Shown one piece after another: positions 9,501 through 16,760 of a stretch of DNA of 64,000 nt. The notes below the pieces were generated by a model that saw only the letters and a program-made list of their open reading frames with translations, ran no database searches and had not been told where the DNA came from. Every line of letters starts with the position of its first letter. Within the stretch, counting starts at the first letter, position 1. The stretch is from contig CAIQUS010000194.1 of the NCBI GenBank assembly GCA_903875045.1, forward strand, positions 1 through 64,000, read 5' to 3'. The translations under genes and the position numbers were made by a program. The stretch is from an uncultured Bacteroidales bacterium. Its GTDB lineage: Bacteria > Bacteroidota > Bacteroidia > Bacteroidales > FEN-979.

Positions 9501-9923
9501 CAGAAGTACCCGGCCGCCAATGATCCGGGTGACCCCACCGGTGTTATAATAATCCCAATCACCAAAAAGGCCGATATTGCTTTGTTTCAGATCGGAAAGG
9601 CTGTTGAAAATAATGAACTGGACCTTTTCCTCCAGGTTCGACTGAAGGTCGAGTTCGATCTCCTTGATGTGTTTATCGGCATACTCGGCGGTATATTGCG
9701 CCAACTCTTTGCCATTGAGGTAAAAGTAGGTATCAAATTTATCGAACCGGAAGTTCAGCCATAAAAAATTGTTGTACTGAACCCTGCTTTTGCCAAAAAC
9801 AAGTTGAGAACCATTGTAAAACTGTGCCCTGCCGGTGGGTGAAAAAATGAGTACGGAGCTCAGAATAATCCACGCTGTGGTCCAGATTATAAATCCTCGG
9901 TTCACGCATGTATCCTTCGCCAT
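6558..9923 (-). CDS. Large envelope protein: gluzincin-like domain, TolB-type propeller, outer-membrane beta-barrel
   Basis: 1121 residues with an N-terminal signal sequence (hydrophobic stretch about 11-33). Residues about 60-290 resemble the peptidase MA-like (gluzincin) fold, including PEWYLNGL and GHSLWNYIAMKYG, but the place where HExxH is expected reads RAGIAQVIL, so zinc ligands appear lost. Residues about 310-620 hold WD40/PD40 TolB-like blades (IAWHPSGRVLAF, SYSDDGSLLVFSA, NPRFINHSTNIIFSSNR). After a low-complexity linker (about 640-720), residues about 780-1121 are a beta-barrel of the surface-antigen/Omp85 type ending in Phe (FYFSLSLDF), the signal for outer-membrane insertion. It probably spans periplasm and outer membrane; role unknown. 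Confidence 0.7.
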   Translation of the reverse strand: MAKDTCVNRGFIIWTTAWIILSSVLIFSPTGRAQFYNGSQLVFGKSRVQYNNFLWLNFRFDKFDTYFYLNGKELAQYTAEYADKHIKEIELDLQSNLEEKVQFIIFNSLSDLKQSNIGLFGDWDYYNTGGVTRIIGGRVLLFFDGNYEHFDQQIRAGIAQVILNNMIYGTGIGAQIKNNALFSVPEWYLNGLISFISRKWDAEIENLVRDAILNRKYERFNGLTGEEATYAGHSLWNYIAMKYGAASIPNIVYMARLSRNVERGFQYVVGASFPTVIQEWLAFYKDVYTSQESGRTPPQGTMVNKRNKPDRIYHSMKIGPDGDLIAYATHQLGIYKVFIHNMETGKSKRIYRGGFRLADRPDYSFPLIAWHPSGRVLAFLVERKGEIWLYFYNREDKTLEHQLLGNFQKVLDLSYSDDGSLLVFSAVIKGQSDIFVYNPASGSHEQLTKDIYDDLNPRFINHSTNIIFSSNRVNDTIRFDEPVKIENLKYTNDLFLYNYSSKRNVLQRLTKTSDANETQPLPYGDNYFCFLSDQSGIVNRYLARYDSTIAFIDTTTHYRYFTTAYPITNYSRNILEQDVSTKGAKSGEIIYLNRNFKMYTSDLILPKHVEKVEIQPSYFKDLKTKTAEKAKEPPKSDSLQQLDGPFKTSGKKHFSVVRQSEVVSQILTRIDTAKSGRTVSGGGVQAATDTSLNRWWTLYQALQKKDFPQTTNRKDSVNKYKTARQLNYNVEYYIDQMVTQIDFTYLNFAYQPFTGSQSPVFINPGLNALFMVGVTDLMEDYRISGGVRLNVNLINNEYLFSYGNYKRRLDHQIVFHRKAVEEAGYYSIVRHKIHELYYVATYPFTPVLNIKGTAAIRYDRAVFLSTDQVNLKEPDIHDVWGSIKGELTYDNTRNLGLNLYQGTRYKFFGEYYQLLNSKGNNLFVLGMDFRNYQKIHRSLVWANRFAASTSFGNNKLLYYMGGVDNWLFPSYNMTTPVAYDQNYAFQTLATNMRGFAQNIRNGNSFFVYNTELRWPVFRYLFNRPIRSDFINNFQLVAFGDVGTAWTGVSPWSADNQLFTRYIYRKPLFIKVEMQKDPIVEGFGFGARTRLFGYFLRGDLAWGVEDGRIRKPIFYFSLSLDF

Positions 9924-10003
9924 ATCCAGTTATACAAGGAAATTAAATGGAGGCGCTAAGGTACGATTATTTTCAACGTGCCGTTCATCAGGCCGCATTT
10001 TCG

Positions 10004-10011
10004 TACCTTTG
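10004..10011 (+). promoter_or_regulatory. -7 element TACCTTTG upstream of the MBL hydrolase
   Basis: TACCTTTG followed by C at 10004-10012 is a perfect TAnnTTTG. It lies 27 bases before the ATG at 10038, so the leader would be short. The -33 region is weak. Confidence 0.5.
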
Positions 10012-10037
10012 CAGCACTTGTTTAACAAAATATTCCG

Positions 10038-10676
10038 ATGATACAAATCCATAAATTTATCTTTAACAACTTTAAGGTCAACTCCTATCTTTTGTATGAT
10101 GAGACCGGTGAATGCATCCTGGCCGATGCTGCTTTTTACGGACAGGAAGAAGAGGAAGAGTTCACAAATTTTATTTCAGCACACAACCTGAAACTTGTTC
10201 GTAACCTGAATACCCATTGCCATATTGACCATATTCTGGGAAATAATTTCATCGCCCGGGTTTACGGGATCAACCCCGAATACCATAAAAATTCGGTGCT
10301 GTTTTTCCACACCCTGAAAGAGATCGGATCAAACTTCGGTTTTGAAATAGACCAGGTGCCTGAGCCAAGGCGTTTTCTGGAAGATGGCGAAACCATCCGC
10401 TGGGGAAATTCTTCCCTGAAGGTATTTTACACCCCGGGACATGCGGAGGGAAGTGTTTGCTTTTACAATGAACCCCAGGGATTTGTGATCACCGGGGATG
10501 TCCTTTTCAAAGATACCATCGGACGAACGGATCTGCCATCAGGCGATTTCGACCAACTGATGAACAGCATTAAAACCAAACTCTTTACATTGCCGGGTGA
10601 CACCATTGTATTACCGGGACACGGACCGGAGACATCGATTGGGTATGAGATGGTGAATAATCCGTTTATACGGTAG
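10038..10676 (+). CDS. MBL-fold metallo-hydrolase, glyoxalase II-like
   Basis: 212 residues. The metal ligands of the metallo-beta-lactamase superfamily are complete: HCHIDH (His60, His62, Asp64, His65), His135 in TPGHAEGS, Asp154 in ITGDVLF and His195 in VLPGHGPET. The FKDTIGRTDLPSGD loop is typical of the short YcbL-like hydroxyacylglutathione-hydrolase group, which is cytoplasmic and binds zinc or iron. The natural substrate is probably a thioester, but in an organism that may lack glutathione this is uncertain. It is followed by an 8-bp minisatellite and a GT9 gene in the same direction. Confidence 0.88.
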   Translation: MIQIHKFIFNNFKVNSYLLYDETGECILADAAFYGQEEEEEFTNFISAHNLKLVRNLNTHCHIDHILGNNFIARVYGINPEYHKNSVLFFHTLKEIGSNFGFEIDQVPEPRRFLEDGETIRWGNSSLKVFYTPGHAEGSVCFYNEPQGFVITGDVLFKDTIGRTDLPSGDFDQLMNSIKTKLFTLPGDTIVLPGHGPETSIGYEMVNNPFIR

Positions 10677-10680
10677 AGGG

Positions 10681-10760
10681 TGGACAAGTGGACAAGTGGG
10701 CGAGTGGGCGAGTGGGCGAGTGGGCAGGTGGGCAAGTGGGCAAGTGGGCGAGTGGGCGAG
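10681..10760 (+). repeat. Minisatellite, ten 8-bp units
   Basis: Ten consecutive 8-base units of consensus TGGGCGAG with variants TGGACAAG (units 1-2), TGGGCAGG (unit 6) and TGGGCAAG (units 7-8). It fills the space between the MBL stop and the GT9 start. The run of purine-rich 8-mers on this strand cannot be coding for either neighbour. Confidence 0.95.
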
Positions 10761-10790
10761 TAAACGGGTAAGAATTAAATTGAGGTACTT

Positions 10791-11813
10791 TTGAAAAAGC
10801 TTACAAAAATTCTGGTGATACGGTTTAGTTCAATTGGAGACATCGTTCTCACCAGTGCGGTGGTACGTTGTCTTAAAAAGCAATTGCGTCATACCGAAAT
10901 CCATTTTCTTACCAAGATAGAGAATGGGCCAATCCTGCGTGCAAATCCATATATCGACAAAATCTGGCTGTACGATCATAATTTCAGGGAACTCATCCCG
11001 CAGTTAAAATCACAGGAGATTGATTTCATTGTTGATTTGCACAAAAATTATCGTTCCTCATTTGTTAAACGCCAGTTAAAGCTGGAATCGGCATCTTTCC
11101 CAAAACTGAATGCGCGCAAATGGCTGGCTGTGCATTTCAAAATGAACCTGTTGCCCGATATCCATGTTGCTGACAGATATTTCAGGGCTGCTGAACCCCT
11201 GGGAATTAAAAATGACGGGCTTGGCCTCGATTATTTCATCCCTTCCGAAGATGAAGTTTTACCTGATACGCTGCCTTCTTCCCATCAGCAGGGATTCATT
11301 GCAGTGGTGATCGGGGGAAAACACAACACGAAGATCTTCCCTGATGAAAAAGTTGCCGGGGTATGTAAAAAGCTTTCACGACCGGTAGTCCTGTTGGGCG
11401 GACCGGAGGATCAGGCACGCGGAGAACATATTGCCAGCCTCACAGGCAACTATGTTTTCAATTCATGCGGCCGGTATAACCTCAATCAGTCGGCCTCGCT
11501 GATACGGCAAGCGGCTGCCGTGTTAACCAACGACACCGGGCTGATGCATGTCGCTGCTGCGTTTGGCAAGCCCATCGTCTCGGTTTGGGGCAACACCATC
11601 CCGGCTTTCGGAATGTATCCGTATCTGCCCGGGAATTCCGGTTCTGCATCCCTGATCGCAGAGGTAAAAAATCTCTCATGCCGCCCATGCAGCAAAATAG
11701 GTTTCGAAGAATGCCCGAAAAAGCATTTCAAATGCATGAACGAAATCGACCCAGCCCCGATCGTCGAATTTCTGCTTCACGAAACATCCCAAATCGTAAA
11801 TCCCAAATCGTAA
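10791..11813 (+). CDS. Glycosyltransferase family 9 (ADP-heptose:LPS heptosyltransferase-like)
   Basis: 340 residues from a TTG start (MKKLTKILVIRFSSIGDIVLTS). The N-terminal RFSSIGDIVLTSAVVRCLK motif and the C-terminal LTNDTGLMHVAAAFGKPIVSVWG motif, which binds the nucleotide sugar, define GT9 heptosyltransferases (WaaC/WaaF group). The protein would transfer heptose or a related sugar to lipid A core at the inner face of the inner membrane. A CRPCSKIGFEECPKKHFKCM cysteine cluster near the end is common in Bacteroidota members. Its stop abuts the tatD start with no intergenic base, so the two are coupled. The last nine codons lie in a 14-bp tandem duplication. Confidence 0.88.
   Translation: MKKLTKILVIRFSSIGDIVLTSAVVRCLKKQLRHTEIHFLTKIENGPILRANPYIDKIWLYDHNFRELIPQLKSQEIDFIVDLHKNYRSSFVKRQLKLESASFPKLNARKWLAVHFKMNLLPDIHVADRYFRAAEPLGIKNDGLGLDYFIPSEDEVLPDTLPSSHQQGFIAVVIGGKHNTKIFPDEKVAGVCKKLSRPVVLLGGPEDQARGEHIASLTGNYVFNSCGRYNLNQSASLIRQAAAVLTNDTGLMHVAAAFGKPIVSVWGNTIPAFGMYPYLPGNSGSASLIAEVKNLSCRPCSKIGFEECPKKHFKCMNEIDPAPIVEFLLHETSQIVNPKS
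11786..11813 (+). repeat. Perfect 14-bp tandem duplication at a gene end
   Basis: ATCCCAAATCGTAA occurs twice in direct succession (11786-11799 and 11800-11813). Because 14 is not a multiple of three, the second copy is read in another frame and supplies the TAA stop of the GT9 gene directly before the tatD ATG. Confidence 0.9.
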
Positions 11814-12590
11814 ATGGTCTTCACCGACACCCACACCCATCTCTACGCCGAGGAGTTCGATAACGACCGTGATGCCATGATTCATCGCGCCATTGAGCAA
11901 AACGTGTCGCATCTTTTTTTACCTGCCATCGATTCGAAGTATCATGATAAAATGCTGCATGTTGTTGGGAAATATCCGGAGATATGTTTTCCCATGATGG
12001 GGTTGCATCCAACCTCGGTGAAAGAGAACTATCAGGAAGAGCTTAACATCGTTTCCGATTACCTTTCAAAGCCGGGTCTTCAATTCAGGGCCATTGGCGA
12101 AGTGGGCATTGACCTTTACTGGGATAAAACCTTCGAAACGGAACAACGCATGGCTTTCCGGCAACAAATTGAACTTGCCTTAAAGTATAACCTTCCATTG
12201 GTCATTCACACACGGAACTCGATGGATATTGCCCTGACCATGATTGAAGCAAACCATAACCTAAATCTTCGGGGTGTTTTTCATTGTTTCAGCGGAAACA
12301 TTGAACAAGCTGAAAAGGCCGTGGCTCTTGGGTTTATGCTCGGCATCGGCGGAGTGATAACCTATAAAAATTCCGGATTGCAAACTGTTGTCGAACACAT
12401 CCCCCTCGAACACCTTTTGCTTGAAACCGATGCCCCATGGCTTCCACCGGTCCCCCATCGGGGTCAGCGGAACGAACCAGCTTATATTCCGATCATTGCC
12501 AACAAAATTGCAGAGATCAAGCGTGTTTCACTTGCAGAAGTGGCCGAAACAACCACCGGGAATGCGGTGAGGTTGTTTGGGGTTGGGTGA
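11814..12590 (+). CDS. tatD: TatD family metal-dependent hydrolase (DNase)
   Basis: 258 residues. Metal-site motifs of the TatD/YcfH family are all present: FTDTHTHL at the start, AIGEVGIDLYWD around 92-103, PLVIHTRNS, GVFHCFSGN and LLLETDAPWLPP. The enzyme is a cytoplasmic TIM-barrel with 3'-5' exonuclease activity in characterised homologues, acting in DNA repair or fragmentation. It directly follows the GT9 gene. Length is normal for the family. The paralogous group (YcfH, YjjV, TatD) cannot be resolved by eye. Confidence 0.9.
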   Translation: MVFTDTHTHLYAEEFDNDRDAMIHRAIEQNVSHLFLPAIDSKYHDKMLHVVGKYPEICFPMMGLHPTSVKENYQEELNIVSDYLSKPGLQFRAIGEVGIDLYWDKTFETEQRMAFRQQIELALKYNLPLVIHTRNSMDIALTMIEANHNLNLRGVFHCFSGNIEQAEKAVALGFMLGIGGVITYKNSGLQTVVEHIPLEHLLLETDAPWLPPVPHRGQRNEPAYIPIIANKIAEIKRVSLAEVAETTTGNAVRLFGVG

Positions 12591-12616
12591 GGAAATCGTT
12601 ACTCCTGATACAATTT

Positions 12617-12805
12617 AATGTGGCTAAAGCCCCGGAATACAATAACTTTTCCTTGTAACCGTCAGCTGAAGCTGACGGCAATAGATATACAGTTGACAGT
12701 CAGCTGAAGCTGACGGCAATAAATTTGCAGGATGCACCATCTGTTGCAGTTGGCTTTAGCCAACTGTTTATGTTATGATTGACATCTTCCGGCTTTAGCC
12801 ACATT
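12617..12805. repeat. Nested inverted-repeat element (REPIN/MITE-like)
   Basis: A 15-bp perfect inverted repeat, AATGTGGCTAAAGCC at 12617-12631 and its complement at 12791-12805, encloses three palindromes: 12659-12678 (CCGTCAGCT-GA-AGCTGACGG), 12699-12714 (same core, second copy) and 12747-12766 (CAGTTGGCTTTAGCCAACTG). The GGCTTTAGCC core recurs in the outer arms and the third palindrome. There is no ORF inside. It separates the convergent tatD gene and the pseudogene and may also terminate transcription from both sides. The nested arrangement is like REP doublets moved by RAYT transposases, or a small MITE; no transposase is in the window. Confidence 0.75.
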
Positions 12806-12858
12806 CATCCAGAAGCATCTTCCATGAATGAAGGAAGAAACTGAATCCCGGCTTAATT

Positions 12859-13647
12859 TTATTTTACCAGGATCAGCTTTATTGTCGAATGATCTGGTCC
12901 GGATGAAAGGGTACAGAAATAAACCCCACTGCCATAATTGCTGCCATCCCAGGTCACTGTATGCCAACCCTCGCACTCTTCATCATTCACAAGTTTTGAC
13001 ACCTCCATCCCAAGTGTGTTTTTTATTTGCATGGTAACAAATGATGTTTGCGGTAAATAAAATTTCAAGGTTGTTTTTCCGTGGAAGGGATTGGGATAAT
13101 TCTGCATCAGTTTGAGTGTTTCTGGCTGCAAATTTCCCGTATCATTCAACCCCACAGTTCCAGTAGATTTTCTTACCATGCGGAAGCCGATATGATACCA
13201 CGGATGGTTCGGATCCTGGGGGCCGCGATAGTAGGAAGGATTGCGGTTAGAAACCCTCGAATGACCGTCATTCACGCCATTCAGGGTATATCCGTTGTAC
13301 CAGTTGCCACCGCGCATCCCCCGGTAGGACTTGCCATCTGGCATGATAAATCCTGTTTCGGGGCCTTTTGGGTTATCGTAAGGACTGATGCTGTAATAAT
13401 TCTGACCGTACCAGTCGTTGAGGAGTTCCCAAACATTTCCTTGCATGTCATATAGGTGTTCATCGGATTCCAGGGTAAAAGTGAATGTACTTCCCGGGGC
13501 CCGCTGTGTATGAAAAGTATGTTCCTGACCCGCAGAAAAAGAGGCGCTGGTTCCGCCAGGCGTGTACCTGGTTCTATAATAATATTTTGTGTCAGGCAGT
13601 AAGGTTGTGAAATCAACTTCAAGAGGAACATTTTTGGCTGCAACATT
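12859..13647 (-). pseudogene. Chimeric remnant: phosphoesterase N-domain fragment fused to SUMF1 C-terminus with T9SS tail
   Basis: The frame is open from a TAA at 13650-13648 to the stop at 12859, but the first possible start codon is an ATG at 13446 in mid-domain. Codons before it spell LLPDTKYYYRTRYTPGG and EHTFHTQRAPGSTFTFTLES, typical of the Ig-like N-domain that precedes metallophosphoesterase domains. At codons LYDM the sequence switches to GNVWELLNDWYG, YRGMRGGNWYNG and GFRMVRK, the C-terminal half of a formylglycine-generating-enzyme (SUMF1) fold, and ends in a T9SS sorting tail (YPNPFHGKTTLKFYLP to GVYFCTLSS). Two truncated genes seem joined by deletion. Translation of the SUMF1 part from 13446 is possible but would give a broken fold. 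Confidence 0.7.
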
Positions 13648-13672
13648 TTAATACATCCTTTTCCTTTCCGTG

Positions 13673-13709
13673 ATCCGGATCCGGTAAGTTCACCGTAAAG
13701 GATCCGGAT
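13673..13709. repeat. Hairpin, 10-bp perfect inverted repeat
   Basis: ATCCGGATCC at 13673-13682 and GGATCCGGAT at 13700-13709 form a 10-bp stem with a 17-base loop, just upstream of the chimeric remnant. No poly-T follows on either strand. It may be a leftover terminator or a decayed element end. Confidence 0.6.
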
Positions 13710-13851
13710 TGGGGGATACCATATATAAAACGTTATAACATCGCACATAAAAGGTAACTTTGTATCAGGTTTCACCTGAAATATCAGATACAAGTGTGAA
13801 CATCCGGTTGTGTCCCGCCTGTGATGGTATTTACAATCTTGTGCTTGGCAG

Positions 13852-13859
13852 TACCTTTA
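13852..13859 (+). promoter_or_regulatory. Possible -7 element of the 882-residue sensor kinase
   Basis: TACCTTTA at 13852-13859, one mismatch to TAnnTTTG, 71 bases before the ATG at 13931. No clear -33 motif. Confidence 0.3.
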
Positions 13860-13930
13860 GAGGCTGAATATGAGCAAAATACAGCTCCTTCAACACTAAA
13901 AAAAACTGTCAACCCTTCAATTTACTGTAT

Positions 13931-16579
13931 ATGATCCCCAATGGAAACAGCGCTTGTAAAATTCTGATAGTCGATGATGATCCCGATCTGCTACGTATCA
14001 GCGAATGCCTTTTGCGCAGGCAAAATTATATCATTCTTACGGCAGTTAGCGGACAGGGGTGTTTGCAGGCCATTCGCCGGGATAAACCTGACCTGCTCCT
14101 TCTCGATGTAATGCTTCCCGATATCAGTGGGATTGAGGTTTGTAAAATAATCAAGGGTGAACCCGGATTATCAACGATTCATATTCTATTGATTTCCGGC
14201 ATGAAAACACAGTCCGAAATCATTGCCGAAGGATTGGATACCGGTGCAGATGGATATCTGTTAAAGCCATTAAGAAACAAAGAATTTCTGGCAAGGGTTG
14301 ATGCTGCATTCAGGACCATAAAAGCTGAAAAGGCATTGCGGGTTATGAACTGGCGAATGAATAGCATAATCGAAGCTACTCATGCCGGCACCTGGGAATG
14401 GAACATCCAGACAGGAGAAACTATTTTCAATGAGCGATGGGCAGAAATAATTGGCTATACTTTGGACGAAATTTCGCCGGTAAGTATTGACACTTGGACT
14501 AAATTTTCTCATCCTGATGATTTAAAAGTATCTGGTGAATTGTTGGAAAAGCACTTCAAAGGTGTGTCAGACTATTACGAGTGCGAAGCAAGAATGAAGC
14601 ATAAGAACGGTAATTGGATATGGATTCTCGACAGAGGAAGAGTTCAGGAGTGGGATAAGGAAGGTAAGCCGCTGCTGATGTCCGGCACACACACCGACAT
14701 TACTTTGCGCCATCATAATGAGGAAAGAACCCGTTATCAGGCCAATTTACTTGAAAATGTATCTGATGCCATCATTGCCACAGATATGCAATTCAATATA
14801 CAATACTGGAATAAAATGGCAGAAGAGCAATACGGTTGGACAGCCTCCGAGGTGATCGGTCAGCCATTCAGCCTGTTTATCACCAATGACTATCTCGGAG
14901 GCGATCTGAATGATATTCTCCGGAAAATTTCAGAAAGCGGGCACTGGAAAGGTGAGGTGACCCAGAAACGGCGAGATGGTACTAGTATTCCTGTAATTTC
15001 ATATCTTTCCATCATTACAAATAGCGCCAATAAACAGTCTGGTTATATCTCTGTCAATCATGATATTACCGCAATAAAGAAAGCTGAGGTTGATCTTCGG
15101 CTGTATGGCGAGATCCTGGAAAATATGGATGAGGGGATTTTTTTGGTCCGCGCCATTGACGGAGTGATTGTTTACACGAACCGGAAAGCATATCAAATGT
15201 TTGGCTATGATTCTGAGGAACTTGTTGGAAAACATATCAGCATTATCTATGCTCCCAGCGAAAAACATGCTGAGGAAGCAGCAATGGAAATCACTCGCAA
15301 ACTCAATATCGATGGGGTTTGGAAGGATAATATAAAAAATATCAGAAAAGATGGAATTATTTGCTGGTGCAATGCGATTGTTTCTTCTTTAGAACATGTG
15401 CAACATGGCAAACTCTGGATTTCAATCCATCAGGATATCACTGAACTCAAAATGGCAGAACAGGCCATGATCATAAGTGAAGAAAAATACAGAACAACCC
15501 TGGATGCTTCTCCCGATGGTGTATTTTTGATCGATATAAACGGTGTTATTACCGATATTTCTGAAATCGGGATTCAATTATTTGGTGTCAGTTCCAGGGA
15601 TGAAATGGTAGGCAAATATTTTTCACAATTCATTCCGGATGGTGAACAAAACATCATAAAAACAATCATTGAAAAGACAACGAATGAGGGGCTGGTACAA
15701 AATATTGAACTGAAAATCCAAAAAGAAAACCAATCCTTATTCTTGGGCGAGATCAGCTCAACTTTAATACAAGATCAGCAAGGAGAACCTTTATCATTCA
15801 TGATAACCATCCGTGATATTTCCCGTCGGAAAAAAACTGAGGCCCTGCAGTTTCATGCCGACCGTATGGCCAACATTGGGGAAATGGCTTCAGGCATTGC
15901 ACATGAAATTAACCAGCCATTGAATATCATTTCTTTGATCATGGATAAACTTTTATTTGAAGCTGCCAAAACCGAAACAATAGAAATCGATTTTTTTAAA
16001 ACCAAATCAGACAAGATTTTTGAAAATATAACCCGCATCAGGAACATCATCGATCATGTCAGGGCATTTTCAGAAAAACACGATGATTTAGTTCAAACAA
16101 CCTTCAATATTAATGCCAGCATCGAAAATGCCGTTTCGATGATCATTGAACAGTTTAAACCTCTTGGAATAAGCCTGAATTGTCAACTCGAAAAACAAGT
16201 TCCCCCCGTCAATGGAAATATTTATAGATTTGAACAGGTCATTATAAATCTTTTGATCAATGCCAAAGATGCGGTGATTGAAAGGAAAAGCAAAGAGGCC
16301 GGATACACCGATATGATCGTTGGGATTAAATCATCCTGTGATAATCAGTTTCTGATCGTTGAAGTTACAGATAATGGTATGGGCATCAGTAATGACGACA
16401 TCCATAATGTCATGCTCCCTTTTTATACTACAAAAGAAACAGGTATGGGAACCGGCCTCGGATTATCAATCTGCTACCAGATAATGAAGGAAATGAATGG
16501 GTCCATTGAAATAACAAGTGATGTATCTTTCGGAACAAAGATAAAACTGGTTTTGAATATTCAACAGAAAAATTCTTAG
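13931..16579 (+). CDS. Soluble sensor histidine kinase: REC-PAS(x4)-HisKA-HATPase
   Basis: 882 residues, no membrane segment. An N-terminal receiver (ILIVDDDPD at 11-19, phospho-acceptor Asp59 in LLLLDVMLP, Lys112 in YLLKP) is followed by four PAS/PAC units (about 140-262, 265-385, 390-508, 515-635) linked by DIT-type PAC ends. The phospho-histidine is His658 in GIAHEINQPLNIIS, the HEINQPL variant typical of non-orthodox kinases of the DctB/FixL branch, and the ATPase domain has NLLINAKDA, DNGMGIS and GMGTGLGLSI boxes. The receiver at the front suggests that the kinase is itself an output of a phosphorelay. It is a single gene with a hairpin terminator after it. Ligands unknown. Confidence 0.88.
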   Translation: MIPNGNSACKILIVDDDPDLLRISECLLRRQNYIILTAVSGQGCLQAIRRDKPDLLLLDVMLPDISGIEVCKIIKGEPGLSTIHILLISGMKTQSEIIAEGLDTGADGYLLKPLRNKEFLARVDAAFRTIKAEKALRVMNWRMNSIIEATHAGTWEWNIQTGETIFNERWAEIIGYTLDEISPVSIDTWTKFSHPDDLKVSGELLEKHFKGVSDYYECEARMKHKNGNWIWILDRGRVQEWDKEGKPLLMSGTHTDITLRHHNEERTRYQANLLENVSDAIIATDMQFNIQYWNKMAEEQYGWTASEVIGQPFSLFITNDYLGGDLNDILRKISESGHWKGEVTQKRRDGTSIPVISYLSIITNSANKQSGYISVNHDITAIKKAEVDLRLYGEILENMDEGIFLVRAIDGVIVYTNRKAYQMFGYDSEELVGKHISIIYAPSEKHAEEAAMEITRKLNIDGVWKDNIKNIRKDGIICWCNAIVSSLEHVQHGKLWISIHQDITELKMAEQAMIISEEKYRTTLDASPDGVFLIDINGVITDISEIGIQLFGVSSRDEMVGKYFSQFIPDGEQNIIKTIIEKTTNEGLVQNIELKIQKENQSLFLGEISSTLIQDQQGEPLSFMITIRDISRRKKTEALQFHADRMANIGEMASGIAHEINQPLNIISLIMDKLLFEAAKTETIEIDFFKTKSDKIFENITRIRNIIDHVRAFSEKHDDLVQTTFNINASIENAVSMIIEQFKPLGISLNCQLEKQVPPVNGNIYRFEQVIINLLINAKDAVIERKSKEAGYTDMIVGIKSSCDNQFLIVEVTDNGMGISNDDIHNVMLPFYTTKETGMGTGLGLSICYQIMKEMNGSIEITSDVSFGTKIKLVLNIQQKNS

Positions 16580-16667
16580 AAATAGCGCTTTAATGCGGAT
16601 TATATCCTTTTATGACCGATCAAATATTAATAAAATTTGATGTCTGGCCGGATAAAAATACTTTGAA

Positions 16668-16698
16668 GCCCCTCCGAAGAATGATTTTTCGGAGGGGC
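16668..16698 (+). terminator. Stem-loop after the sensor kinase gene
   Basis: GCCCCTCCGAA (16668-16678) pairs perfectly with TTCGGAGGGGC (16688-16698) around a 9-base loop. It lies between the kinase stop (16579) and the asparaginase promoter. It lacks a strong downstream U-tract, so it may be weak or act from RNA structure only. Confidence 0.6.
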
Positions 16699-16714
16699 CT
16701 CAGATTTTAAGTTG

Positions 16715-16722
16715 TAATTTTG
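16715..16722 (+). promoter_or_regulatory. -7 element upstream of asparaginase
   Basis: TAATTTTG followed by C (16715-16723) matches TAnnTTTG. It sits 38 bases before the ATG at 16761. The -33 box is not clear because the terminator stem overlaps that position. Confidence 0.45.
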
Positions 16723-16760
16723 CACGATGAATCTGAAACCTTGAACATTGAACCAGACTT

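Noticed and set aside
8721-9764. 347-residue plus-strand frame opposite the propeller/barrel gene
   Set aside because: It lies wholly antisense to a gene with clear domain motifs, lacks its own family features and reads as a mirror of the coding strand.
10681-10760. CRISPR or origin iterons
   Set aside because: Units are 8 bases with no spacers, and there is no replication initiator gene or DnaA-box cluster nearby.
12659-12766. CRISPR array
   Set aside because: Only two copies of one palindrome and one of another, no regular spacer length and no cas genes.
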